Assembly (NCBI RefSeq): GCF_000244915.1
Contig: NZ_CM001442.1
Location: 3,038,001-3,102,000, forward strand
Reading direction: 5' to 3'
DNA length: 64,000 nt
From: Bradyrhizobium sp. WSM471
GTDB taxonomy: Bacteria; Pseudomonadota; Alphaproteobacteria; Rhizobiales; Xanthobacteraceae
Position 1 is the stretch's first letter, and each line of letters begins with the position of its first letter. Below the pieces are notes generated by a model, which saw only the letters and a program-made list of their open reading frames with translations, was not told the origin of the DNA and ran no database searches. The translations under genes and the position numbers were made by a program. Positions 24,388 to 32,513 of this stretch are shown here, in pieces.

Positions 24388-25638
24388 TCAGGATGCGACG
24401 CCGGCGATCGCCAGCACCGTGTGCATGAGGACGTTAGTGCCCGCGGCGCAATCGGGCTGCGTGGCGTCTTCCAGCTCGTTATGGCTGATGCCGTCCTTGC
24501 AGGGCACGAACACCATTGCGGCCGGCATGATTGTGTTGAGGTTGCAGGCGTCGTGGCCGGCGCCGGAGGTGATGCGGCGAGAGGGGTAGCCGAGCGTCTT
24601 CGCCGCGTTCTCGACTGCGGCAATCAATTTGGGATCGAAATGCGTCGGCGGCTTGCGCCAGACCAGGTCGATCTTCACCTCGACCTTGCGGCGTGCGGCG
24701 ATCTCGGCGATCGCGCTGCGAAGATCGCGATCGAGAGCATCCATGATCGCGCCATCGGCGCTGCGGCAATCCATCGTGAAGGCGATCTCGCCGGGAATGA
24801 CATTGCGGGAGGGGTTTGCGATCACGGCCTCGCCGATGGTGCCGACGGCCTTCGGCCCGTGCTTCTTCGCAATGGCCTCCATCGCCAGCACGATCTCGGA
24901 CAGGGTCGCCAGCGCATCGCGCCGCAGCGGCATCGGCGTCGATCCGGCATGGCTTTCAAAGCCGGAAATCCTGCCGTCGTACCAGAGCACGCCCTGTCCG
25001 GAATCGACCACGCCGATGGTCTTGCCTTCGGCTTCCAGGATCGGGCCCTGCTCGATGTGCAACTCGACGAAGCAGCCGAGCTTCTGGAACCCGACCGGCT
25101 TGTCGCCGCGATAGCCGATGCCGTCGAGCGCCTGGCCGACGGTGGTGCCGTCGGCGTCCTTGCGCGACAGGATGTCGTCGGTGGTGAAGTCGCCGACATA
25201 GGCGGCGGAGGCCATCATCGCGGGAGCGAAGCGCGAGCCCTCTTCGTTGGTCCAGTTGACGACGCAGATCGGCGCCTCGGTCTCGATCCCGGCGTCGTTC
25301 AGCGTGCGGATCACTTCGAGCGCACCAAGCGTTCCCAGAATGCCGTCATACTTGCCGCCGGTGGGTTGCGTGTCCAAATGCGAGCCGATGCCGACCGGCG
25401 GCTTCGACATGTCGCGGCCCTTGCGCAGGCCGAACTGCGAGCCGAGCGCATCGGTGTGCACTTCCAAGCCGGCGTCCTCGCAGGCCTTGCGGAACCAGTC
25501 GCGCACCAGCTTGTCCTCCGCGCTCAGGGTCAGCCGCCGCACGCCGCCCTTGGCCGTCGCGCCGAACTGCGCGGTCTCGTGGATGGAGCCCCAGAGGCGG
25601 GCGGAATCGATTTGCAAATTGGTGGCGGCTCGGCTCAT
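24388..25638 (-). CDS. M20-family Zn-dependent amidohydrolase (N-carbamoyl-L-amino acid hydrolase/allantoate amidohydrolase type)
   Basis: A 416-residue binuclear zinc amidase of the hydantoinase/carbamoylase (HyuC/AllC) group. Metal-binding segments are visible in order: GIGSHLDTQPTGGKYDG, NWTNEEGSRF, and FVELHIEQGP, with the final ligand in DGISHNELED. The residues SGAGHDACN also fit the family. It hydrolyses ureido or amide bonds of N-carbamoyl amino acids, allantoate or ureidoglycine-like compounds; the exact substrate is open. The start ATG 25638 is followed closely downstream by the D-2-hydroxyacid dehydrogenase gene. Confidence 0.9.
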   Translation of the reverse strand: MSRAATNLQIDSARLWGSIHETAQFGATAKGGVRRLTLSAEDKLVRDWFRKACEDAGLEVHTDALGSQFGLRKGRDMSKPPVGIGSHLDTQPTGGKYDGILGTLGALEVIRTLNDAGIETEAPICVVNWTNEEGSRFAPAMMASAAYVGDFTTDDILSRKDADGTTVGQALDGIGYRGDKPVGFQKLGCFVELHIEQGPILEAEGKTIGVVDSGQGVLWYDGRISGFESHAGSTPMPLRRDALATLSEIVLAMEAIAKKHGPKAVGTIGEAVIANPSRNVIPGEIAFTMDCRSADGAIMDALDRDLRSAIAEIAARRKVEVKIDLVWRKPPTHFDPKLIAAVENAAKTLGYPSRRITSGAGHDACNLNTIMPAAMVFVPCKDGISHNELEDATQPDCAAGTNVLMHTVLAIAGVAS

Positions 25639-25658
25639 GCGGTCAGTCCATCTTAGCT

Positions 25659-25734
25659 GTCATTCCGGGGCTCGCGAAGCGAGAACCCGGAATCTCGAGA
25701 TTCCGGGTTCGCTCTTCGAGCGCCCCGGAATGAC
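25659..25734. repeat. Family C palindromic intergenic repeat
   Basis: GTCATTCCGGGG (25659-25670) pairs with CCCCGGAATGAC (25723-25734), with the same AACCCGGAATCTCGAG core as the copy at 19992. It separates the LysR gene from the amidohydrolase gene, both on the minus strand. Confidence 0.85.
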
Positions 25735-25756
25735 GAAAGAAAATCCGGCGCCTGTT

Positions 25757-26674
25757 TCAATGACGCGCCGGCGCGGGCGCGTCAACTGCGAGGCTGCTCT
25801 GCGCAATCTGACATGCAAGCTCTGCGACCCGCTGCACCGCCACGACGTCGGGCGAGGCGAGCCAGCTCGCGGTGAATGTCAGCGGCGCGATCTTGAGATC
25901 GGTGTCGAGCAGTTGCAGCCGCCCGTCTGCAAGCTCGCTCTCGACGATGGCGTCGGGGATCACGGCGATGCCGAGGCCCTCGACCGCCATGTGGATGACG
26001 GTCGCAAGCGAGGCGGAGGCGTGCAGCCGGATCGGCGGCAGCTCCGGCCGGTCGAACACTTCGCGCACGACCTCGTAGGGCCGCGTCTTCCGCGGGAAGG
26101 TGATGATCGGAAATCGCGCGAGCTCGGCCCGCGTCACCGGTCCATGGCCGAGGCCGAGCGAGGGGCTGGCGAGAAAGCCGATCGGATAGTCGGCAAGGAC
26201 GCGATTGTGCACCCCGGAGGCCGAGAGCGGACCGACGACGAAAGCAAGCTCGATCTCCTGCGCGAGCAGGCGCGCGGTGAGGTTCGGCGTGATGTCGACC
26301 TCGATCTCCAGCGACAGGTTCGGGTAGACTTGGTTCATGCTCTTCACGAGCCGCGGCAGCCAGGTGTGCACGATGGTTTCGGCGACGCCGAGCCGCATCA
26401 CGCCGCGCATTGCCGAGCGGTCGCCGATCTCGGCGATCATCGCGGCGCGCAGGCCGATCAGCTTCTCCGCATAGACCATCATCTGCCGGCCGCTTGGCGT
26501 CGGCGAGGCCACGCGGTGGTCGCGGTTCAACAGCTTCACCCCCAGCTCGCGCTCGAGCTGGGCGATGCGCTGGGAGATCGCCGGCTGGGTCGTATTGAGG
26601 CGTGCTGCGGCGCCGCGAAAGCTGCCGAGCTTCACAACCCAGAGGAATGTCTCGATCGATCTGAAGTCCAGCAT
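25757..26674 (-). CDS. LysR-family transcriptional regulator
   Basis: A 305-residue LysR regulator. The N-terminal winged helix-turn-helix is at about residues 3-62 (IETFLWVVKLGSFRGAAARLN, TTQPAISQRIAQLERELG). The C-terminal effector domain is of normal length. It is divergent from the DUF1445 hydro-lyase gene, with a perfect AT-rich dyad of LysR-box form in the gap, so it probably activates that gene and the ABC transporter behind it. The effector is probably a substrate or product of the hydro-lyase. Confidence 0.92.
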   Translation of the reverse strand: MLDFRSIETFLWVVKLGSFRGAAARLNTTQPAISQRIAQLERELGVKLLNRDHRVASPTPSGRQMMVYAEKLIGLRAAMIAEIGDRSAMRGVMRLGVAETIVHTWLPRLVKSMNQVYPNLSLEIEVDITPNLTARLLAQEIELAFVVGPLSASGVHNRVLADYPIGFLASPSLGLGHGPVTRAELARFPIITFPRKTRPYEVVREVFDRPELPPIRLHASASLATVIHMAVEGLGIAVIPDAIVESELADGRLQLLDTDLKIAPLTFTASWLASPDVVAVQRVAELACQIAQSSLAVDAPAPARH

Positions 26675-26693
26675 TGGAAGGATTTTCCTGACC

Positions 26694-26710
26694 GATAAAT
26701 GAAATTTATC
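26694..26710. promoter_or_regulatory. LysR-box palindrome
   Basis: GATAAAT-GAA-ATTTATC is a perfect 7-base dyad with a 3-base spacer and contains the T-N11-A pattern recognised by LysR proteins. It lies 19 bases upstream of the lysR start and 84 bases upstream of the hydro-lyase start. Confidence 0.65.
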
Positions 26711-26794
26711 GATATTGATTAGAAAGGAAGATTAGACTTTATAGCACGCGTGGTGTTGGCTTGTCTTTGTCGAGTTTATAGGCAGGTCGATCTC

Positions 26795-27610
26795 ATGACT
26801 GTTTTGGTGGCAGTGCAGCAAACTGAAACGCCCGACACGCTCCCGAGCCGCAAGGCGCGGCTCGCCTATCGCGAGGGGCTGGTCGCCTCCACCGCCGGCG
26901 TCGCCCCCGGCTTCGTCCAGGGCAATCTGGCCATCCTGCCGGCGGAACATGCCGGCGCCTTTCACCGCTTCTGCCAGCTCAACCCCAAGCCATGCCCGAT
27001 CATCGGCATGTCCGACGTCGGCAGTCCGCACATCCCGGCGCTGGGCGCCGATCTCGACATTCGCACCGACGTGCCGCGCTATCGCGTCTGGCGCGACGGC
27101 GATGTCGTGGACGAGCCGACCGACGTCACCAAATACTGGCGCGACGATCTCGTGACCTTCGTGCTTGGCTGCTCGTTCTCGTTTGAAGAGGCGCTGCTCG
27201 ACGAGGGCATGCCGATCCGCCACATCGAGCACAATGTGCGCGTGCCGATGTATCGCACCAACATCGCCTGCGGCGAGTCCGGTCCCTTCGCCGGCCCCAT
27301 GGTGGTGTCGATGCGTCCGTTCAAGCCGGCGGATGCGATCCGCGCGGTGCAGATCACCTCGCGCTATCCGGCCGTGCACGGCGCGCCCGTGCATCTCGGC
27401 CATCCGCATCTGATCGGCATCAAGGACATCGCCAAGCCCGATTACGGCGATCCGGTGCCAGTCGCCGACGACGAGATCCCGGTGTTCTGGGCCTGCGGCG
27501 TGACGCCCCAATCGGTCATCAACGCTGCCAGGCTTCCGTTCGCGATCACGCATTCACCGGGCCTGATGCTGGTGACGGATCTGAAGAACAGGACCATGGC
27601 CGTGATTTAG
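26795..27610 (+). CDS. DUF1445 putative hydro-lyase / D-glutamate cyclase-like protein
   Basis: A 271-residue protein of the DUF1445 family. Recognisable stretches are [37 protein letters not shown], and [21 protein letters not shown]. The vertebrate relative DGLUCY converts D-glutamate to 5-oxo-D-proline, while bacterial members are annotated only as putative hydro-lyases. ATG 26795 is the best start: an earlier in-frame codon at 26750 has no conserved residues. It is followed after 90 bases by an ABC binding-protein gene on the same strand, and lies opposite the LysR regulator. Confidence 0.85.
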   Translation: MTVLVAVQQTETPDTLPSRKARLAYREGLVASTAGVAPGFVQGNLAILPAEHAGAFHRFCQLNPKPCPIIGMSDVGSPHIPALGADLDIRTDVPRYRVWRDGDVVDEPTDVTKYWRDDLVTFVLGCSFSFEEALLDEGMPIRHIEHNVRVPMYRTNIACGESGPFAGPMVVSMRPFKPADAIRAVQITSRYPAVHGAPVHLGHPHLIGIKDIAKPDYGDPVPVADDEIPVFWACGVTPQSVINAARLPFAITHSPGLMLVTDLKNRTMAVI

Positions 27611-27700
27611 TGGGCAGTGTTTGCCGCTTCTTCGAGCTTTACCGCATCCATCAATCGCTTCATTCGATCAGCCGAAATTCAGTAGCAAGAGGACTTTGCC

Positions 27701-28945
27701 ATGACGATCACTCGCCGCGACGTATTGTTGGGAGCCACCGCTACGGCCGCGCTCGTGCCGCTGGCAGCGCGCGCACAGACTTCGGAAGTCGTGATCGGCG
27801 TGATCTATCCGTTCTCCGGCGGCAGCGCGCAGCAGGGCGTCGACGCGCAGAAGGCGTATGAGACCGCGCTCGAGGTCATCAACAAGAACACCGATTTCGA
27901 CCTGCCGCTGGCGAAGGGCGAGGGCCTGCCGGGTCTCGGCGGGGCAAAAGTGCGCCTCGTCTTCGCCGACCACCAAGCCGATCCGCAGAAGGGCCGCGCC
28001 GAGGCCGAGCGCCTGATCACGCAAGAGAAGGTCTGCGCCATCATCGGTACCTATCAGAGCGCGGTCGCCGTCACCGTCAGCCAGATCTGCGAGCGCTATC
28101 AGATCCCGTTCGTCTCCGCGGACAACTCCTCGCCCAGCCTGCACCGCCGCGGCCTGAAATATTACTTCCGCGCCGCGCCGCACGACGAGATGTACTCGGC
28201 CGCGATGTTCGACTTCTTCGATGCATTGAAGAAGAAGGGCACCAAGATCGAGACGCTGTCGCTGTTCCACGAGGACACCATCTTCGGCACCGATTCCGGC
28301 AACGCCCAGGCCAAGATCGCCGGCGAGCGCGGCTACAAGATCGTCTCCGACATCAAGTATCGCGCCAACTCGCCCTCGCTCTCGGCCGAGGTGCAGCAGC
28401 TCAAGAGCGCGAACGCCGACGTGTTGATGCCCTCGAGCTACACCACTGACGGCATCCTGCTGGTGAAGACCATGGGCGAGCTCGGTTACAAGCCGAACGC
28501 GATCGTCGCGCAGGACGCCGGCTTCTCCGAGAAGGCGCTCTACGACGCCGTCGGCGACAAGCTCGAAGGCGTGATCTCGCGCGGCACCTTCTCGCTCGAT
28601 CTCGCGCAGAAGCGCCCGATGGTCGGCAAGATCAACGATATGTTCAAGACGCGGTCGGGCAAGGATTTCAACGATCTCACCTCGCGTCAGTTCATGGGCC
28701 TGATCATCCTCGCCGACGCCATCAGCCGCGCCAAGTCGACCGACGGCGAAAAGATCCGCGACGCGCTGGCCGCCACCGACATCCCGGGCGAGCAGACCAT
28801 CATGCCCTGGAAGCGCGTCAAGTTCGACGAGATGGGCCAGAACAACGACGCCGACCCGGTGCTGCTGCAATATGTCGGCGGCAAGTTCGTCACCATCTTC
28901 CCGCCGCAAGCCGCGATCGCCGAGGCGATCTGGCCGATGAAGTAA
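27701..28945 (+). CDS. Branched-chain-type ABC transporter substrate-binding protein
   Basis: A 414-residue type I periplasmic binding protein of the LivJ/urea/amide class. The N-terminus has a Tat-like signal ([22 protein letters not shown], cleavage near residue 25) and is followed by VVIGVIYPFSGGSAQQGVDAQKAYETALEVIN. The ligand pocket region QSAVAVTVSQICERYQIPFVSADNSSPS is typical. An AAGAGGA Shine-Dalgarno precedes the ATG. The permease and ATPase genes follow but are separated by a 152-base gap containing two strong stem-loops. The ligand is unknown. Confidence 0.9.
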   Translation: MTITRRDVLLGATATAALVPLAARAQTSEVVIGVIYPFSGGSAQQGVDAQKAYETALEVINKNTDFDLPLAKGEGLPGLGGAKVRLVFADHQADPQKGRAEAERLITQEKVCAIIGTYQSAVAVTVSQICERYQIPFVSADNSSPSLHRRGLKYYFRAAPHDEMYSAAMFDFFDALKKKGTKIETLSLFHEDTIFGTDSGNAQAKIAGERGYKIVSDIKYRANSPSLSAEVQQLKSANADVLMPSSYTTDGILLVKTMGELGYKPNAIVAQDAGFSEKALYDAVGDKLEGVISRGTFSLDLAQKRPMVGKINDMFKTRSGKDFNDLTSRQFMGLIILADAISRAKSTDGEKIRDALAATDIPGEQTIMPWKRVKFDEMGQNNDADPVLLQYVGGKFVTIFPPQAAIAEAIWPMK

Positions 28946-28955
28946 GACACGGCGA

Positions 28956-28981
28956 GCGGGAGCACAGATCGTAGCTCCCGC
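28956..28981 (+). terminator. Stem-loop after binding-protein gene
   Basis: GCGGGAGC (28956-28963) and GCTCCCGC (28974-28981) form a perfect 8-base stem with a 10-base loop, just after the binding-protein stop. There is no T-run, so it is more likely an mRNA-stabilising or attenuating hairpin than a full terminator. Confidence 0.45.
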
Positions 28982-29075
28982 CCTCATCCTGAGGAGCGGG
29001 CGCAGCCCGCGTCTCGAAAGACGAGGGCTGGGCCATCCTTCGAGACGCGCGCGGTGCGCGCTCCTCAGGATGAGG
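28982..29075. repeat. Family A palindromic repeat inside the transporter operon
   Basis: The 17-base ends starting CCTCATCCTGAGGAGCG and finishing CGCTCCTCAGGATGAGG are exact complements. Inner CGTCTCGAAAGACGAGG and CCTTCGAGACGCG blocks can also pair. It lies between the binding-protein gene and the first permease. Confidence 0.85.
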
Positions 29076-29097
29076 ACGTAGTTCGGGGGACAGACTT

Positions 29098-29976
29098 TTG
29101 ACAGCCCAAACCATTATCCAAAGTCTCGCGAGCGGCCTCCTGATGGGCCTGCTCTACGGACTCATCGCCGTCGGCCTCGCGCTGATCTTCGGCCTGATGG
29201 ACGTCACGAACTTCGCCCATGGCGAGTTCCTGATGCTCGCGATGTACCTGTCCTTTTTTCTGTTCGCCTTCTTCGCGATCGATCCCCTGCTATCGGCGCC
29301 ATTGGTCGCCGCGGCCATGTTCGTTTTCGGAGCGGTGGTCTATCTGCTCGTTGTACGCTTTGCCATGCGGGCCAAGGCCAATGCCGGCATGGTGCAGATC
29401 TTCACCACCTTCGGCCTCGCCATCCTCATGCGCGGCCTCGCGCAGTTCTTCTTCACGCCGGACTATCGCAGCATTCCGCAGTCCTGGTTCGGTGGCAAAA
29501 CCATCTCGATCGCCGGCATCTTCCTGCCGGCGCCGCAACTCATCGGCGCGCTGGTCTCGATCCTGGCCTTCGCCGGGCTCTATTTGTTCATCCACCGCAC
29601 TGATTTCGGCCGTGCGCTGGAAGCGACCCGGGAAGATCCCGGCGCCGTGGCGCTGGTCGGCATCGACAAGAATCGCGTGTTCGCGCTCGGCTGGGGGCTT
29701 GGTGCCGCGCTGGTCGGCCTCGCTGGAGCGATCATGGCAAGCTTCTTCTATATCTATCCCGACGTCGGTGCGTCCTTTGCGCTGATCGCCTACGTCACGG
29801 TCGCGCTCGGCGGCTTCGGCAGCGTGTTCGGCGCTTTCGCCGGCGGGATCATCGTCGGCCTGGTCGAGGCCACCACCGCGCTGGTGCTGCCGCCGTCGCT
29901 GAAATCGGTCGGCATCTACGCCGTCTACCTGCTGGTCGTCTTCATCCGGCCGCGCGGCCTGTTCGGATCGATGTGA
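29098..29976 (+). CDS. ABC transporter permease, LivH type
   Basis: A 292-residue inner-membrane permease of the branched-chain amino acid family, with about eight membrane helices and the conserved TNFAHGEFLMLAMYLSFF segment near residue 38. The C-terminal half has LGGFGSVFGAFAGGIIVGLVE. The start is probably TTG 29098, preceded by CGGGGGA; the first ATG would be at 29143 and would remove part of the first helix. Its stop overlaps the next start by 1 base. Cofunctional with the LivM-like permease below. Confidence 0.9.
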   Translation: MTAQTIIQSLASGLLMGLLYGLIAVGLALIFGLMDVTNFAHGEFLMLAMYLSFFLFAFFAIDPLLSAPLVAAAMFVFGAVVYLLVVRFAMRAKANAGMVQIFTTFGLAILMRGLAQFFFTPDYRSIPQSWFGGKTISIAGIFLPAPQLIGALVSILAFAGLYLFIHRTDFGRALEATREDPGAVALVGIDKNRVFALGWGLGAALVGLAGAIMASFFYIYPDVGASFALIAYVTVALGGFGSVFGAFAGGIIVGLVEATTALVLPPSLKSVGIYAVYLLVVFIRPRGLFGSM

Positions 29977-30959
29977 TGGACAAGGATTTCGCCGCGCGGC
30001 GCCGCCGCGACCTCATCATCGCAGCGGTGCTGACCGCCCTGGCGGCGCTCGCTCCGCTGTTCATCAAGGACGTCTACGTCCAGAACATCCTGATCCTGAC
30101 CTTGATGTATGCGGCGCTGTCGCAGAGCTGGAACATTCTCTCCGGCTATTGCGGCCAGATCTCGCTGGGACATGCGCTCTATTTCGGCATCGGCGCCTAC
30201 ACCACCGAGCTTCTGTTCACCAAGTTCGGCGTGCTGCCATGGTTCGGCATGCTCGCCGGCGGCGCAGTCGCGGCCGCGATCGCGATGGGGCTCGGCTATC
30301 CCTTCTTCCGCCTGCGCGGCCATTATTTCGTGATCGCGACCATCGTCATCGCCGAGATCGGGCTGCTGTTGTTCCAGAACTGGGAATGGGCGGGGGCCGC
30401 GATGGGAATCACCATTCCGGTGCGCGGCGACAGTTGGCTGAAGTTCCAGTTCATGCGCAGCAAGCTGCCGTACTTCTATTTCGCACTGGTGCTATGCAGC
30501 CTCGCCTGGTTCGTCACCTGGTGGTTAGAGGACTCCAAATGGGGCTTCTGGTGGCGCGCGGTGAAGGACAATCCGGAAGCGGCCGAGAGCCTCGGCGTCG
30601 TCGTGTTCAACTCCAAGATGGGCGCGGCTGCCGTCTCCGCTTTCCTCGTTGCCATCGGCGGCGCCTTCTACGCGCAGTTTCTCGCCTATATCGATCCTGA
30701 AAGCGTCATGGGCTTCCAGTTCTCGCTGCTGATGGCGTTGCCGGCGGTGCTTGGCGGCATCGGCACCCTCTGGGGGCCCGTGTTAGGGGCGGTCATCCTG
30801 ATCCCGATGACGGAGCTGACGCGCTCCTATATCGGCGGCTCCGGCCGCGGCGTCGACCTCATCGTCTACGGCACGCTGATCGTGTTGATTTCGCTCGCCC
30901 TGCCGCAGGGTCTGGTGAGTCTGTTCTCTCGTGCGAAGCGGAAGGGAGCCACGCGATGA
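29976..30959 (+). CDS. ABC transporter permease, LivM type
   Basis: A 327-residue membrane permease with the LivM motif SGYCGQISLGHALYFGIGAYTTELL near residue 50 and the LPAVLGGIGTLWGPVLGAVILIPMTEL segment late in the protein. ATG 29976 shares its A with the previous TGA stop, a classic translational coupling. The following ATPase gene overlaps it by 4 bases. The two permeases form the translocation pore for the ligand bound by the product of the gene at 27701. Confidence 0.91.
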   Translation: MDKDFAARRRRDLIIAAVLTALAALAPLFIKDVYVQNILILTLMYAALSQSWNILSGYCGQISLGHALYFGIGAYTTELLFTKFGVLPWFGMLAGGAVAAAIAMGLGYPFFRLRGHYFVIATIVIAEIGLLLFQNWEWAGAAMGITIPVRGDSWLKFQFMRSKLPYFYFALVLCSLAWFVTWWLEDSKWGFWWRAVKDNPEAAESLGVVVFNSKMGAAAVSAFLVAIGGAFYAQFLAYIDPESVMGFQFSLLMALPAVLGGIGTLWGPVLGAVILIPMTELTRSYIGGSGRGVDLIVYGTLIVLISLALPQGLVSLFSRAKRKGATR

Positions 30960-31687
30960 TCCCGCTGCTTGAAACCCGCGGCGTCTGGCAGCGGTTCGGC
31001 GGCCTCGTCGCCAACAGCGACGTCTCGATCTCGGTCGGCCGCGGCGAGATCGTCGGCCTGATCGGCCCGAATGGTGCCGGCAAGTCGACGTTGTTCAATC
31101 TCATCGCCGGCGTGCTGCCGCCGACGCAAGGCTCGATCTGGTTCGACGGCGAGGATGTCACCAGCATGCCGGCAGCCGAGCGCTGCCAGCGCGGCGTTGG
31201 CCGCACCTTCCAGGTGGTCAAGAGCTTCGAGACCATGACTGTTATCGACAACGTCATCGTCGGTGCGCTCGTGCGCAACACCGTGATGCGCGAGGCACGC
31301 CGCAAGGCGCATGAGGTGCTCGAATTTACCGGCCTTGCCGCGCGCGCCAACGTGCTCGCGAGCGACCTCGTGCCGGCCGAAAAACGCCGCCTCGAAGTCG
31401 CGCGCGCGCTTGCGACAGAACCGAAACTGCTGCTGCTCGACGAAGTCCTCACCGGCCTGACGCCGACCGAGGCACAGACCGGTGTGGCGCTGGTGCGCAA
31501 GGTGCGTGACGCCGGCATCACCGTGCTGATGGTCGAGCACGTCATGGAGATCGTGATGCCGCTGGTCGACCGGGCCATCGTGCTCGACCTCGGCAAGGTG
31601 CTGGTCGAGGGCAAGCCCACTGAAATCGTCCGCGATCCCAAGGTGATCAGCGCATATCTGGGAGATCGTCATGCTGTCGGTGCGTGA
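30956..31687 (+). CDS. ABC transporter ATP-binding protein, LivG type
   Basis: A 243-residue ATPase. Walker A is GPNGAGKST near residue 38-46, the Q-loop region is GRTFQVVKSFETMTVIDNV, the signature region is degenerate (LVPAEKRRLEVARALATEPKLLLLDE, with PAEKRR in place of SGGQQQ), and Walker B is LLLLDEV. The altered signature is common enough in this subfamily not to imply inactivity. The ATG overlaps the previous stop (ATGA) and the gene overlaps the LivF-like gene by 17 bases. Confidence 0.9.
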   Translation: MIPLLETRGVWQRFGGLVANSDVSISVGRGEIVGLIGPNGAGKSTLFNLIAGVLPPTQGSIWFDGEDVTSMPAAERCQRGVGRTFQVVKSFETMTVIDNVIVGALVRNTVMREARRKAHEVLEFTGLAARANVLASDLVPAEKRRLEVARALATEPKLLLLDEVLTGLTPTEAQTGVALVRKVRDAGITVLMVEHVMEIVMPLVDRAIVLDLGKVLVEGKPTEIVRDPKVISAYLGDRHAVGA

Positions 31688-32375
31688 AGTCACGACCGCC
31701 TATCAGGGCCTGGTCGCGATCTCCGCGGTCAGCATCGAGGTCGCCAAGGGCGAGATCGTCTGCGTCGCCGGCGCCAACGGCGCGGGCAAGTCGACGCTGC
31801 TCAAATCCATCGCCGGTGCCGAGCGCCCGCGTTCGGGCACGGTGACGTTCGACGGCAAGCGCCTCGACGGCATGGCGCAGCATCACATCACCGCGACCGG
31901 CATCGCCTATGTGCCGGAGAACCGCCGCCTGTTTCCGCGCCTCTCCGTGCGCGACAATCTGCGCCTCGGCAGCTATCTCTATCGCGGCGAGGCCGACCGC
32001 GAGAGTCCGCTCGATCTCGTGTTCCAGCTGTTTCCGCGTCTCTCGGAACGGCTCGAACAGCGCGCCGAGACCCTCTCCGGCGGCGAGCAGCAGATGCTCG
32101 CGATCGGCCGTGCGCTGATGACGCGCCCGCGGCTGTTGATGCTGGACGAGCCTTCGCAGGGCATCATGCCGAAGCTGGTCGACGAGATATTCCAGGCCGT
32201 GAAGCGCATCCGCGATGCCGGCATGACCGTGCTGATCGTCGAGCAGCGCATGGCGGAGTGCCTGGAGATCGCCGACCGCGCCTACATCCTGCAAACCGGC
32301 CGCGTGCTGATGCAGGGCGCAGCAAGCGAGATCAAGGGCAATCCGGACGTGCGCAAGGCGTATCTCGGGCTGTAG
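31671..32375 (+). CDS. ABC transporter ATP-binding protein, LivF type
   Basis: A 234-residue ATPase with Walker A GANGAGKST (about residues 38-46), the LivF-type VPENRRLFPRLSVRDNL segment, a complete signature LSGGEQQMLAIGRALM and Walker B LLMLDEPSQG. Unlike its LivG-type partner it has a canonical signature motif, so one nucleotide-binding site of the heterodimer may be the more active. It ends the operon; a family A palindrome lies between it and the convergent aldolase gene. Confidence 0.92.
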   Translation: MLSVREVTTAYQGLVAISAVSIEVAKGEIVCVAGANGAGKSTLLKSIAGAERPRSGTVTFDGKRLDGMAQHHITATGIAYVPENRRLFPRLSVRDNLRLGSYLYRGEADRESPLDLVFQLFPRLSERLEQRAETLSGGEQQMLAIGRALMTRPRLLMLDEPSQGIMPKLVDEIFQAVKRIRDAGMTVLIVEQRMAECLEIADRAYILQTGRVLMQGAASEIKGNPDVRKAYLGL

Positions 32376-32394
32376 CATCGCCGCGAGCACAGTC

Positions 32395-32513
32395 GTCATC
32401 CTGAGGTGCGCGCTCTTGCGCGCCTCGAAGGATGAGCAGCAAGCGCCTGTAGCCCATCCTTCGAGGCTCCCGGCGCGATGCTTCGCATCGCGCCGCTCGC
32501 ACCTCAGGATGAC
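32395..32513. repeat. Family A palindromic repeat overlapping a gene end
   Basis: GTCATCCTGAGGTGCG (32395-32410) pairs with CGCACCTCAGGATGAC (32498-32513), with inner CCTCGAAGGATGAG/CATCCTTCGAGG and GCGATGCTTCGCATCGC hairpins. The right arm encodes the last two serines and the stop of the minus-strand aldolase gene. Confidence 0.85.

Noticed and set aside
23488..25656. A 722-codon plus-strand open frame
   Set aside because: It is antisense to two well-supported minus-strand genes, and has biased Arg/Ala/Gly/Asp composition with no motif.
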